Shown here piece after piece: positions 42,650-52,072 of a stretch of DNA of 64,000 nucleotides; positions within the stretch are counted from its first letter, which is position 1, and each line of letters opens with the position of its first letter. Source of the DNA: an uncultured Clostridium sp. (lineage in GTDB: Bacteria > Bacillota_I > Bacilli_A > RF39 > UBA660); NCBI GenBank assembly GCA_946402315.1, contig CAMIWC010000002.1, forward strand, positions 1-64,000, given 5' to 3'. The translations under genes and the position numbers were made by a program. A model generated the notes under the pieces. That model was given only the letters and a program-made list of their open reading frames with translations, ran no database searches and had not been told where the DNA came from.

Positions 42650-44959
42650 TTGAAATTAAGATTTAGAGCAGAACCAAAAGATGTATTAATATTCTGTATA
42701 TTTTGCTTATTTCTATTGTACATTATATGTATTGGAATATTAAATTTATCTAGTATGGCTAATAGTGAGGGATTACATGGATTAAATCCACTTCCTGCCT
42801 TTACACCTAGATTTCTTAAAGGAACTATTGTTTTCTTTATTCTTGCTTTTGTAGGTTTATTATTAAGTGTTAGTTCTTTATTCTTTGAAAGAGATGAAGG
42901 TTTTGGATTAACTTTTAATAAAAAGGATAAAGGATATAGTAGATGGGCTAAAGAAAGAGAAATTAAGTCAGTTTTATATGAAGTTGATCCTAAAGCTCCA
43001 AGAAGTGAGCATGCAGGAATTCCATTAATTAGTAAAAATGGAAAACTTTGGGTAGATGATGGTGAATATCATACATTAGTTATTGGTGCTACTGGTGCTG
43101 GTAAAACTCAAAGTACTATTTTCCCAACTATTAAAGTTCTTGCTAAAAAAGGCGAATCTATGATTATGACTGACCCAAAAGGTGAGTTATATGAAAAGAC
43201 TGGTGGATTATTAAGAAAAAAAGGATATGATATTATTCTTCTTAACTTCCGTAGTCCACAAAAAGGAAATGCTTGGAATCCTATGTCACTTCCTTATAGA
43301 TTATATAAAACTGGTAATAAAGATAAAGCTATTGAGTTATTAGATGACTTAGCATTAAACATTCTATATGAAGAAAAGAGTGGAAATGCTGATCCATTCT
43401 GGGAAAAAACTAGTGCTGACTATTTCTCAGGACTCGCCTTAGGATTATTTGAAGATGCTCCTGAAGAACAAATTAACTTAAATAGTATTAGTATGACTAC
43501 TACTGTTGGAGAAGAAAAATGTGGAGGTTCTACTTATGTAAAAGAATACTTCAATATGAAAGATCCTAACTCTCCAGCTTATATAAATGCCAGTGGTACT
43601 ATTATGGCACCATCTGATACTAAAGGATCTATTATTTCAGTATTTAAACAAAAGATAAAATTATTCTCATCTCGTGAAAATTTATCAGAGATGTTAAGTT
43701 ATAGTGACTTTGATATGAATACTATTGGTGCTAGACCAACTGCAGTATTTATTATCATTCAAGATGAAAAGAAGACTTACCATTCACTAGCAACTATATT
43801 CGTAAAACAATGTTATGAAACATTAATCGACGTAGCTCAAGCTAATGGTGGAAAGCTTCCATGTAGAACTAATTTCTTACTAGATGAGTTTGCTAACATG
43901 CCACCATTAAAAGATGTTACAACTATGATTACTGCAGCTCGTTCAAGACAAATTAGATTTACAATGATTATCCAAAACTTTTCACAACTTAATCAAGTTT
44001 ATGGAAAAGAAAATGCTGAAACAATTAAAGGTAACTGTGGTAATATAGTTTACTTAATATCTACTGAGTTAGCTGCTTTGGAAGAAATTAGTAAATTATG
44101 TGGAGAAGTTAAATCTAAGAAAGATGATAAGACTGCTTCAACTCCATTAGTAACAGTTTCTGACTTACAAAGAATGAAACAATTTGACCAAATTGTTTTA
44201 AGATTAAGAATGCAACCATTCAAAACATCATTTACTCCTGATTTTAAAATAGATTGGGGTGGAGAAAAATCTCCTAAAGTAGAATATCCAGAACGTGAAA
44301 AACGTCCTGTTCAAGTATTTGATGTACGTGAATATGTTAAAAAGAAAAGACAAGAAAAAATAAAATCTATGATGATGGATGGAGAAGAGGGAGGAAGTAC
44401 TCAACCATTTGGTAAACCTTCACCTGTATTTGGAACACCATATGAGAGTCCTGCACCAAAGTCTGAAGCAACATTTATGACTCCTAAACCAGCAACTCCA
44501 CCACCAATCACAACAACAAAGACTGAAGAAAAGAGTTCAGGAACTCTTGATATTGATGACTTAGTTAAGAAGATTGATGCTAAGATTGCTGAAATTGAAA
44601 AAGAAGAAAAAGAATCTCAACAAAAAGAATCACCTGTTGTAAAAGAGACAGTTAAAGAAACAGTTAAAGAAACTGTTATTAAAGAACAAGTTCCTGTTGA
44701 ACCAGCTCCTGTTAAAGTAGTTGAGAAAGAACCAATGATTTCTTCTAAGGATATTGAGGATAAAGTAAATGAAATTATTAGAAATCAAGAGAATAATAAA
44801 GTTGAATACAAAGAACCAACTCCAGTTACTCCTCAACCAACTCCTGTAGTTGAAGAGAAGAAGAGAATAGTTGAAGAAAATGTTCCAAGTAATAAACCAT
44901 TAATATCATTAGATGATGTTAGTGAAACAGAATTCTTTGATGACTTTTTTGAAGAATAA
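42650..44959 (+). CDS. VirD4/TraG-type T4SS coupling protein
   Basis: A 769-aa protein. TTG at 42650 is chosen: GAAGGGGTCACC precedes it, and an upstream in-frame ATG at 42605 would lie before the predicted transcription start. Two N-terminal membrane helices (about 12-35 and 60-82) lead to a RecA-like motor with Walker A GATGAGKTQ (about 146) and Walker B LLDEFANMP (about 409), plus the TraG motif MIIQNFSQLNQVYG. Coupling proteins select substrates for the channel. The last ~200 residues are disordered Pro/Lys/Glu-rich (KETVKETVKETV, PTPVVEE), far longer than usual. No relaxase accompanies it, so its substrate is probably protein. Confidence 0.9.
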   Translation: MKLRFRAEPKDVLIFCIFCLFLLYIICIGILNLSSMANSEGLHGLNPLPAFTPRFLKGTIVFFILAFVGLLLSVSSLFFERDEGFGLTFNKKDKGYSRWAKEREIKSVLYEVDPKAPRSEHAGIPLISKNGKLWVDDGEYHTLVIGATGAGKTQSTIFPTIKVLAKKGESMIMTDPKGELYEKTGGLLRKKGYDIILLNFRSPQKGNAWNPMSLPYRLYKTGNKDKAIELLDDLALNILYEEKSGNADPFWEKTSADYFSGLALGLFEDAPEEQINLNSISMTTTVGEEKCGGSTYVKEYFNMKDPNSPAYINASGTIMAPSDTKGSIISVFKQKIKLFSSRENLSEMLSYSDFDMNTIGARPTAVFIIIQDEKKTYHSLATIFVKQCYETLIDVAQANGGKLPCRTNFLLDEFANMPPLKDVTTMITAARSRQIRFTMIIQNFSQLNQVYGKENAETIKGNCGNIVYLISTELAALEEISKLCGEVKSKKDDKTASTPLVTVSDLQRMKQFDQIVLRLRMQPFKTSFTPDFKIDWGGEKSPKVEYPEREKRPVQVFDVREYVKKKRQEKIKSMMMDGEEGGSTQPFGKPSPVFGTPYESPAPKSEATFMTPKPATPPPITTTKTEEKSSGTLDIDDLVKKIDAKIAEIEKEEKESQQKESPVVKETVKETVKETVIKEQVPVEPAPVKVVEKEPMISSKDIEDKVNEIIRNQENNKVEYKEPTPVTPQPTPVVEEKKRIVEENVPSNKPLISLDDVSETEFFDDFFEE

Positions 44960-44983
44960 GAGCAATTTATTGCTCTTTTTTTG
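44958..44983 (+). terminator. Intrinsic terminator after the VirD4-like gene
   Basis: Stem AAGAGCAA/TTGCTCTT with a 4-nt loop and a T-run; overlaps the stop region. Confidence 0.85.
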
Positions 44984-45021
44984 TTTGTATAATATAATTA
45001 ATATGATAAGCGGAGGCATTT

Positions 45022-45483
45022 ATGAAGACAAAAAGTTTTGCATTATACATATTTATAAAAGCAGTATTACCTTCATTATTTTGTATTTTCTTTTTATGGT
45101 TAATGGTAAGTGGTACTAAAACTGAAAAAGAAAAAACAAATGAAAAAGTATATAATTTTAATCCTAGAGAAATTAGTAAAGTAAATGGAATAGGTGTCCA
45201 AGAATTTGAAGCTAGTATGGCTACTATGAGTGATTCTGTATTCTTATTTTGCAGTAACGAAGATGAAAAATGTTATCAAATGCTAGTTGATCTACATTCT
45301 CTAGGAAAAGATGAAATAGAATATTTAAATGTATTAGAATTAGTTGATTCTGAAAAAGAATTATTAAAAAAGTATGATATTTTTAATGATAGTTTATATC
45401 CTAAATTAATAATTATTAAAAATAATAAATATAATTATTATAGTAAATATTTAACTAAAGAAGAATTAGATAAAATTCTATAG
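45022..45483 (+). CDS. Membrane-anchored thioredoxin-fold-like protein
   Basis: A 153-aa protein with one N-terminal membrane helix (about 8-30) and an outer domain that may have a thioredoxin-like fold: VFLFCSNEDEKCYQML at the place of the active-site helix, then LYPKLIIIKNNKY, which looks like the cis-Pro strand. The two Cys are spaced CX6C rather than CXXC, so classical redox activity is doubtful. It lies after VirD4 with a small gap and 9 nt before the next gene. The fold call is tentative. Confidence 0.45.
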   Translation: MKTKSFALYIFIKAVLPSLFCIFFLWLMVSGTKTEKEKTNEKVYNFNPREISKVNGIGVQEFEASMATMSDSVFLFCSNEDEKCYQMLVDLHSLGKDEIEYLNVLELVDSEKELLKKYDIFNDSLYPKLIIIKNNKYNYYSKYLTKEELDKIL

Positions 45484-45492
45484 AGGTGTTGT

Positions 45493-46707
45493 ATGAAAAA
45501 AGCGATAGGTTTTACAATATTTTTTGCTGTTTTAATGCTTATATATCAATTTGTCATAGTTTTTTTAGAAAATGGTCATGAAATAAAATATAAAATAGAA
45601 TCTAAAGATATGGTTTTTGATATAGTTGAATCATATGTAAAAGATGAAGATGTAAATGGTTATTATATTAATGTAAAAGTTAATGATAAATCATATAATT
45701 TCTTTGCTAAGAACCAATATAATAAACAAAAAAAGATTGTTACTGATATAAAGTACATTGAAAAAGATGGATACTTTTGTTTATATCCAATAACAGTTAA
45801 AGAAGATAAAGATATTGATATTCTATGTTCTGATAAGAATAAATATTATAATGTTTCTTATGTTAAAACAAAAACTAATCTAGATGATTTTATAAAAGAA
45901 TATGAAGATTTAGATAAATATAAGATTAATAATACGAAAGATAATCAATTAACAGAGTATTATTATGAAAATAATATTGATGATAATGAATATGTTGCTT
46001 TGTATAAATATAATTCTTTTGTAATATATAATAATCACAATGTTAAAAGGGTATCTATGTATTTTAAAGATGTTTACGTTAATGAAATAGGTGCTTATCT
46101 TGATTTCTATTACTTAACACCAGACACTACATCTTCTACTCAAAATACTAGAGAATACTTATTAGTTAATCTAAAAAATGCTACTAGTAGAACGATATAT
46201 CTAGATAGAGATTTCTCTACAAGTAGTTATAATCTTGGAATAGTTAATCATAAATTATATGTATTTGATTTAAAAAACAAAATTGAATATGAATTTGATA
46301 CTTATGGTAATTACAATATTGTAGGAGATCCTAGTAAAGGTTACAAGATATATCGTAATAATAAATGGGAAACAGTACCAGTAACCGAGTTTACTGAATC
46401 TAAATCAGTCTTTACTGAAGAGTATGAAGTACCATTTAAATATGATGAATTATATAATGCTTTAGAATTCTATTATGTAATTAGAAATAACGATTTATAT
46501 AAAGTATATAAGAATGATTTAGAAACAGAAATATACTTAGGAAATATTGGTAGTCATACTAATGTTAAAGTATATAAAGACAACTTATATTACATAAATA
46601 ATGGATACATATATAAGTATAATAAATATGGTAATAGAGCTATAGTTTATGACAATGAATTAATATATAATACCAGTAAAAATATGTATTATGTTTATGT
46701 AGAATAA
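45493..46707 (+). CDS. Membrane-anchored extracytoplasmic protein, unknown function
   Basis: A 404-aa protein with an N-terminal membrane helix (about 4-24, AIGFTIFFAVLMLIYQFVIVF) and a large Tyr/Asn/Asp-rich outer part. The outer part has repeated short strand motifs (YLVNLKNATSRTIYLD, KLYVFDLKNKIEYEFD, DLYKVYKNDLETEIYLG, NLYYINNGYIYKYN) that look like beta-propeller or beta-solenoid blades. There are two Cys only (FCLYP, DILCSD). It ends the VirD4 region and immediately precedes the giant prepilin. No family recognised. An accessory role in the surface machine is inferred from position only. Confidence 0.55.
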   Translation: MKKAIGFTIFFAVLMLIYQFVIVFLENGHEIKYKIESKDMVFDIVESYVKDEDVNGYYINVKVNDKSYNFFAKNQYNKQKKIVTDIKYIEKDGYFCLYPITVKEDKDIDILCSDKNKYYNVSYVKTKTNLDDFIKEYEDLDKYKINNTKDNQLTEYYYENNIDDNEYVALYKYNSFVIYNNHNVKRVSMYFKDVYVNEIGAYLDFYYLTPDTTSSTQNTREYLLVNLKNATSRTIYLDRDFSTSSYNLGIVNHKLYVFDLKNKIEYEFDTYGNYNIVGDPSKGYKIYRNNKWETVPVTEFTESKSVFTEEYEVPFKYDELYNALEFYYVIRNNDLYKVYKNDLETEIYLGNIGSHTNVKVYKDNLYYINNGYIYKYNKYGNRAIVYDNELIYNTSKNMYYVYVE

Positions 46708-46711
46708 AATT

Positions 46712-46745
46712 AAAAAAGAAGATAAAAAAAATCTTCTTTTTTTAT
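46712..46745 (+). terminator. Intrinsic terminator before the giant prepilin
   Basis: Stem AAAAAAGAAGAT/ATCTTCTTTTTT with an A-rich loop, ending in a T-run. Confidence 0.8.
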
Positions 46746-46806
46746 ATATAAAATGTTATACTAAAATAGAGTTAGAATAGGTTAGTAGTATATAGTAGGT
46801 GATTAT

Positions 46807-49800
46807 ATGAATAAGAATAAAAAAGGATTTACAATTATTGAGTTATTAGCAGTTATAGTGGTACTAGGATTAATTATTTTAGTTGCTATTCCTGCTATCA
46901 ATAGAGAACTTGGTAATTTTAGAAATAAATACTACGTTGAACTAGAAAAAACAGTTAAAGCAGCAGGACAAGACTACATTGGTGATAAAAGATTTGCTAA
47001 ACCAACTAAATTACTAAATACTAAAATAATAAAAGCATCTGATTTATCTAGTTTAAATTATATGGATCCTATAAAAGACTATAGAGGACATGAATGTGAT
47101 AATACAGATACTTCTTATAGTTATGTTGTAGTTGTAAAACTAGGGGAGAAAAAGTATGAATATCAAACATGTTTAAAATGTTCTGATGATGAATATGTTA
47201 CTGATACAACTAACCAACAATATGATTTATGTAATCCTGCTTGGTTAAATAATGAACATATTACTTATAATGGATTAAGTGGTGGAAGCGACGATATTCT
47301 ATGGGTTTATTATGGAACTAGTGCTGAAGCTATTGAAAGACAAGTTGGACTTACATATGGAGTTGTTAAAACAGATGGAAAAGGACATGAATTAGCATCT
47401 GTTTCTGAAGCGGGTTCTGGTAAAGCTAAAATTATTTATCCAGATAATATTAATGAATTAGTTGATGCTAATCTAGATACAGTAGTTGATTTAGTATATA
47501 CATTACCTAGTGGAGAAACTGTTACTAGAAAAGCTAAGATGTATAGATATGGAGTACCAAAGATAAATATTACTTATACTGAAGGTAATGCTTTTACTGG
47601 TAAAGCGGCTGGAGCTAGTTATGGTAGTGGTGCTAATGAATGGGCAAACCATTTAACAATAAGAGTATCTTATGCAGAAGATGATTTAAATAAATATGCG
47701 GAAGTTATTGCTCAACATGGTATTAAGAGAATTGAATATCAAATAGGTAATTCTGGAAACTGGTATCCTATTGAATCATGTAATTCTAGTAATGGTGGAA
47801 CTTGTGTATGGGATTTAAATAGTGTCTTTGACAAGAATATAAAAATTAGAATAGTAGATGATCAAGGTAACGCTAGTATGGAAACTCCATTAAGAACTAT
47901 TAAAGTAGACTCAGTAAAACCTACTGCTGAAATAGTAGTTACTCATAGTGGAGAATTAGTAGGTGGTATCTTTAATGGAGATGTTACAGTTACTTTGAAT
48001 ACTAATGATACTGGTGGAAGTCCTAGTTATAAAAAAGGTTTAACTACTAGTAGTACTCCTACATATAATAATGTTACTGAAATAGTATTACATGAAGATA
48101 CAAATACAACATATTATGGATATGTTATGGATGCTGCTGGAAATACAAGTCAAGATTCTAAGGCAGTTATAAGGGATACAACTCCTCCGGTAGTAAGAGT
48201 TACTATGATGAGATGTCAAGATCCAGATGCTAAAACTGGATGCGGTACAGTAAGTAATGCTGGACATACTACTGCTTGGTATTTAAGAGGAATGAGATAT
48301 GAAATCTTCGTTGTAGAAGATAACATGGATAGAATTGAAATATACCAAAATAACGCTGGAACATTCTCTAGTAACCCGGCTGTATCTAGTACACCAACAA
48401 GTGTAATTCCAGATACTCTAACTACTTATGCTAGTGTTACTGGTGGTGGAAAGAGAAGAATTAAGATTGTTGCAATAGATAAAGTTGGACAAAAAACAAC
48501 AGTAGAATATACTTTAAATATTTCTAAAGTATTTACAATAACTCTAAATAAAGATGGAGGTTCTGGTGGAACTGATAAAATCTATGAAGCATATGGAATA
48601 GGATTTGCTTCAACAGAAGCTAATGCTAAAAATGGAGTTTATTATGCAGGAAATACTGGATTAACAGTTCCTACAAAAAATCACTATGATTTTGATGGGT
48701 ATTATGATTCATCTTCTGCGGGTACAAAGTATTTTAATGGAACTGGTAAAATAACTACTAATGCAGATACTACTAGATTTGATTCTAATGATACTTTATA
48801 TGGAAGATGGACTCCAAAGAATTATACATTAACTTATAATAGTAATGGTGGAACTGCATGTTCACCAGCAACTATTACAAAAGCTTATAATGTTGCTTGG
48901 GGAGTTGCTTGTACACCAACAAAAACTGGTGGATATAAATTTGAAGGATGGCATGATACTACTGAAAGTGGTTCAACTATCAATGCCTCTACTAAAGCAA
49001 CTAAAGATGTTACAGCTATGGCTAAATGGCTAAAGACATATGACATTATTTACAATATTAATGGTGGAGATGGTGGTACTGTAGCCAATTCAACATGTGT
49101 TGTTAATACTGATTGTGTTGTTAAAGCAAATTCATATACAAAAACAGGATATCAATTCAGTCATTGGAATACTAAAGCCAATGGTACTGGAACTACTTAC
49201 TATCCTGATAATAAAATTACTTTAACTAATAAAAATATTACTTTATATGCTATTTGGGAACCTAATAGTGTAAGAATTACTTTAGATGATAATGGTGGTT
49301 CTGGTGGTTCTGGTTCTAAAACAGCTGTTTATGGACAAGATATGCCTCAAACAACACCACCATCAAAAGCATCAAATACATTTACTGGATATACTAAGAA
49401 TAAAAATGGTACAGGAACAAGATATTATAACCATTTAGGAAAATCTGCTCATGTAAGTGACTTTGCTTCAGCAGCAACTATTTATGCACAATGGTGTGCT
49501 AACTGTGTTAAACCAACTAATGGTGATTGTCAAACAACAGTTAATAACAATGGTACTTGTTCTTATAGTGCTACATGTGCTACTGGATATACTGTAAGTA
49601 ATGGAACAACTCAAACAGCTACTTGTACACCAAATACATTTACATTTGTTTATAAAAAGAATAATACTTCAGCAACTGGTACAATGTCTAATACAACTTG
49701 TACTTATGATCAAGCATGTAATTTACGTAATATCAATTTCTCATTAAGTGGATATACATTCCAAGGATGGGCTACAACTTCAACTGGAGCAGTAGTATAT

Positions 49801-51405
49801 GGAAATCAAGCTAATGTTAAAAATAAATATACTTCTGGATCACATAATATATATGCAGTATGGGCAAAAAATTACACATTATCTTATGATGGAAATGGTA
49901 ATACTGGAGGATCAACTGCTGCAACAACTTGTGTTAGTGGACAAGCATGTACTATTAGAACTAATGGATTTACTAAGTCAGGACATACATTTGCTGGATG
50001 GAATACAAAAGCAAATGGAAGCGGTACAAACTATTCAAATAATGGATCAATAACAATAACTGCTAATACGACATTATATGCAAAGTGGACTGTAAATACA
50101 TATACATTGACATATAATAATAATAGTGGTTCTGGATGTACTTCAAAAACAGGAACATATGGATCAACATGGGGTGCGTTATGTACACCAACTAGAAGTG
50201 GATATACATTTGTAAAATGGAATACAAAGTCAGATGGATCTGGATCAAATATAACATCAAGTACAACCGTATCAGGAAATTTGACAGTATATGCAATATG
50301 GGCAAAGAATTACACATTATCATTTAATGGAAATGGTAATACGGGAGGAAGTACAGCAAGTAAAACATGTGCTAGTGGAATATCATGTTCAATAACATCA
50401 AACGGATTTACTAAAACAGGACATGCATTTGCTGGATGGAATACAAAAGCTAATGGAACTGGTACAAACTATTCAAATAATGGTTCAATAACAATAACTG
50501 CAGATACAACATTGTATGCAAAATGGACTGCAAACACATATACATTAACATACAATAATAATAGCGGATCTGGATGTACTTCAAAAACAGGAACATATGG
50601 ATCAACATGGGGTACATTATGTACACCAACTAGAAGTGGATATACATTTGTAAAATGGAATACAAAGTCAGATGGATCTGGATCAAATATAACATCAAGT
50701 ACAACCGTATCAGGAAATTTGACAGTATATGCAATATGGGCAAAGAATTACACATTATCATTTAATGGAAATGGTAATACGGGAGGAAGTACAGCAAGTA
50801 AAACATGTGCTAGTGGAATATCATGTTCAATAACATCAAACGGATTTACTAAAACAGGACATGCATTTGCTGGATGGAATACAAAAGCTAATGGAACTGG
50901 TACAAACTATTCAAATAATGGTTCAATAACAATAACTGCAGATACAACATTGTATGCAAAATGGACTGCAAACACATATACATTAACATACAATAATAAT
51001 AGCGGATCTGGATGTACTTCAAAAACAGGAACATATGGATCAACATGGGGTACATTATGTACACCAACAAGATCGAGTTATACATTTAAAAGATGGAACA
51101 CAAAGTCAGATGGATCTGGAACAAATGTAACCTCAAGTACAACCGTATCAGGAAATTCGACAGTATATGCAATATGGGAATTATCTTGTGCTCTTGTTAC
51201 TCCAATTAACAATGCATCTAATCCACAATTTTGTTGGACATTAGCAACCACATTATTTGGAAGTGGTGCAGAATATGATAAATATTTATATTTATGTAAG
51301 AGTACTGATAAATCTACTTGTGTAAAAGCAACAAATGCTATGTGTCAACAAATTCCTAATCAATGGCCATATTACTCATATTACAGCCCAATAAAATGTA
51401 ATTAA
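46807..51405 (+). CDS. Giant type IV prepilin with InlB/Listeria-Bacteroides-type repeats
   Basis: A 1532-aa protein with leader MNKNKKG, processing motif GFTIIELL and a hydrophobic helix to VAIPAINREL, so it carries a prepilin N-terminus. A pilin-like head with Cys (YRGHECDNT, QTCLKCSDD) follows. Two or more Ig-like stretches come next (about 255-590; TPPVVRVTM between them), then about ten ~70-aa InlB-B-type repeats (about 590-1458; motifs YTLTYNNN, GYTFVKWNTKSDGSG, TVYAIW). A final Cys-containing domain ends the protein. Typical pilins are 130-200 aa. A shaft-tip or surface adhesin built on a pilin anchor is the likely role. The last repeats are nearly identical DNA. Confidence 0.85.
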   Translation: MNKNKKGFTIIELLAVIVVLGLIILVAIPAINRELGNFRNKYYVELEKTVKAAGQDYIGDKRFAKPTKLLNTKIIKASDLSSLNYMDPIKDYRGHECDNTDTSYSYVVVVKLGEKKYEYQTCLKCSDDEYVTDTTNQQYDLCNPAWLNNEHITYNGLSGGSDDILWVYYGTSAEAIERQVGLTYGVVKTDGKGHELASVSEAGSGKAKIIYPDNINELVDANLDTVVDLVYTLPSGETVTRKAKMYRYGVPKINITYTEGNAFTGKAAGASYGSGANEWANHLTIRVSYAEDDLNKYAEVIAQHGIKRIEYQIGNSGNWYPIESCNSSNGGTCVWDLNSVFDKNIKIRIVDDQGNASMETPLRTIKVDSVKPTAEIVVTHSGELVGGIFNGDVTVTLNTNDTGGSPSYKKGLTTSSTPTYNNVTEIVLHEDTNTTYYGYVMDAAGNTSQDSKAVIRDTTPPVVRVTMMRCQDPDAKTGCGTVSNAGHTTAWYLRGMRYEIFVVEDNMDRIEIYQNNAGTFSSNPAVSSTPTSVIPDTLTTYASVTGGGKRRIKIVAIDKVGQKTTVEYTLNISKVFTITLNKDGGSGGTDKIYEAYGIGFASTEANAKNGVYYAGNTGLTVPTKNHYDFDGYYDSSSAGTKYFNGTGKITTNADTTRFDSNDTLYGRWTPKNYTLTYNSNGGTACSPATITKAYNVAWGVACTPTKTGGYKFEGWHDTTESGSTINASTKATKDVTAMAKWLKTYDIIYNINGGDGGTVANSTCVVNTDCVVKANSYTKTGYQFSHWNTKANGTGTTYYPDNKITLTNKNITLYAIWEPNSVRITLDDNGGSGGSGSKTAVYGQDMPQTTPPSKASNTFTGYTKNKNGTGTRYYNHLGKSAHVSDFASAATIYAQWCANCVKPTNGDCQTTVNNNGTCSYSATCATGYTVSNGTTQTATCTPNTFTFVYKKNNTSATGTMSNTTCTYDQACNLRNINFSLSGYTFQGWATTSTGAVVYGNQANVKNKYTSGSHNIYAVWAKNYTLSYDGNGNTGGSTAATTCVSGQACTIRTNGFTKSGHTFAGWNTKANGSGTNYSNNGSITITANTTLYAKWTVNTYTLTYNNNSGSGCTSKTGTYGSTWGALCTPTRSGYTFVKWNTKSDGSGSNITSSTTVSGNLTVYAIWAKNYTLSFNGNGNTGGSTASKTCASGISCSITSNGFTKTGHAFAGWNTKANGTGTNYSNNGSITITADTTLYAKWTANTYTLTYNNNSGSGCTSKTGTYGSTWGTLCTPTRSGYTFVKWNTKSDGSGSNITSSTTVSGNLTVYAIWAKNYTLSFNGNGNTGGSTASKTCASGISCSITSNGFTKTGHAFAGWNTKANGTGTNYSNNGSITITADTTLYAKWTANTYTLTYNNNSGSGCTSKTGTYGSTWGTLCTPTRSSYTFKRWNTKSDGSGTNVTSSTTVSGNSTVYAIWELSCALVTPINNASNPQFCWTLATTLFGSGAEYDKYLYLCKSTDKSTCVKATNAMCQQIPNQWPYYSYYSPIKCN
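50101..51180 (+). repeat. 438-bp tandem repeats in the giant prepilin gene
   Basis: Units start at 50101, 50539 and 50977 (period 438 bp, 146 codons, two InlB-type repeats each); the third is partial. From about 50180 to 50629 the sequence looks identical to 50618-51067. Differences cluster in the first ~80 bp of unit 1 and the end of unit 3. Confidence 0.9.
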
Positions 51406-51419
51406 AGGAGAGTTATTAT

Positions 51420-52049
51420 ATGAAGAATAAAATATTAATATTATTAATAATAGTAATTGGAATATTTGCTATTGTAGGTGGAGTAGTTCTTGGTGGTAAT
51501 AACGGGACAGAGGAAGAAACAAATAATAAACCAAAAGAAAATCCTCCAGTAGTAGTTGATGAAAACTATGAAAAACATTATCAAACTCCAACTCCTCAAG
51601 AAGGAGAAACAATTAAGAATACAAGTGAAGAAGAAGTTAAAAACAACTATAAAAATATGGGATTTGATAAAGTAGAATGTTCAAATGGAGCATGTACAAT
51701 GTCTAAACCAGTAGGTGCTAAAGGTGAAGAAAATGATTCTTTACAAATAGCTTTCTATGAAGGAAATGTAGATTTTATAGGAATAAGAATGGTTTATTTA
51801 AAAACTTCATTTAATCCTTCTGTAGTAACAAAAGACCTAAATGCTGTATTAAATAATTATATTGGTTACCAACTAACTGATGAATTAACTAGTTCTGCTT
51901 ATGAAGAAATAAAAAATATTTCTGATGATACAAACTATGTTAAAGAATTTACTGTCGGTAATTATACATATTCTTATACAATGGGACAAAGTGGAAACAA
52001 TTATGTTTGTTCTTTGCAAGTCTTTAAAATCTCAAGAATTGATCAATAA
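51420..52049 (+). CDS. Membrane-anchored protein following the giant prepilin
   Basis: A 209-aa protein with one N-terminal membrane helix (about 5-25, ILILLIIVIGIFAIVGGVVLG), an acidic Pro/Glu/Asn linker (about 28-60) and an outer domain of about 140 residues. The domain has two Cys (VECSNGACTM) that probably form a disulfide and strand-rich sequence (LQIAFYEGNVDFIGIRMVYL). AAAGGAG is the ribosome site, 14 nt after the giant prepilin stop, with no terminator between them. The two are therefore probably one operon and this could be a dedicated partner. No family recognised. Confidence 0.6.
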   Translation: MKNKILILLIIVIGIFAIVGGVVLGGNNGTEEETNNKPKENPPVVVDENYEKHYQTPTPQEGETIKNTSEEEVKNNYKNMGFDKVECSNGACTMSKPVGAKGEENDSLQIAFYEGNVDFIGIRMVYLKTSFNPSVVTKDLNAVLNNYIGYQLTDELTSSAYEEIKNISDDTNYVKEFTVGNYTYSYTMGQSGNNYVCSLQVFKISRIDQ

Positions 52050-52072
52050 AGATGTCGTAAGACATCTTTTTA
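52048..52072 (+). terminator. Intrinsic terminator after the giant-prepilin operon
   Basis: Stem AAAGATGTC/GACATCTTT with a GTAA loop, then T-rich. Confidence 0.85.

Noticed and set aside
34776-46707. Integrative conjugative element
   Set aside because: No integrase, relaxase, attachment repeats or cargo are visible in the window, and housekeeping genes (nfo, asnS, RluA) flank or interrupt the block.
50101-51180. CRISPR-like array or mobile repeat
   Set aside because: The 438-bp period is a multiple of three, stays in one open frame and encodes InlB-type repeats. No spacer-repeat pattern or cas gene is present.
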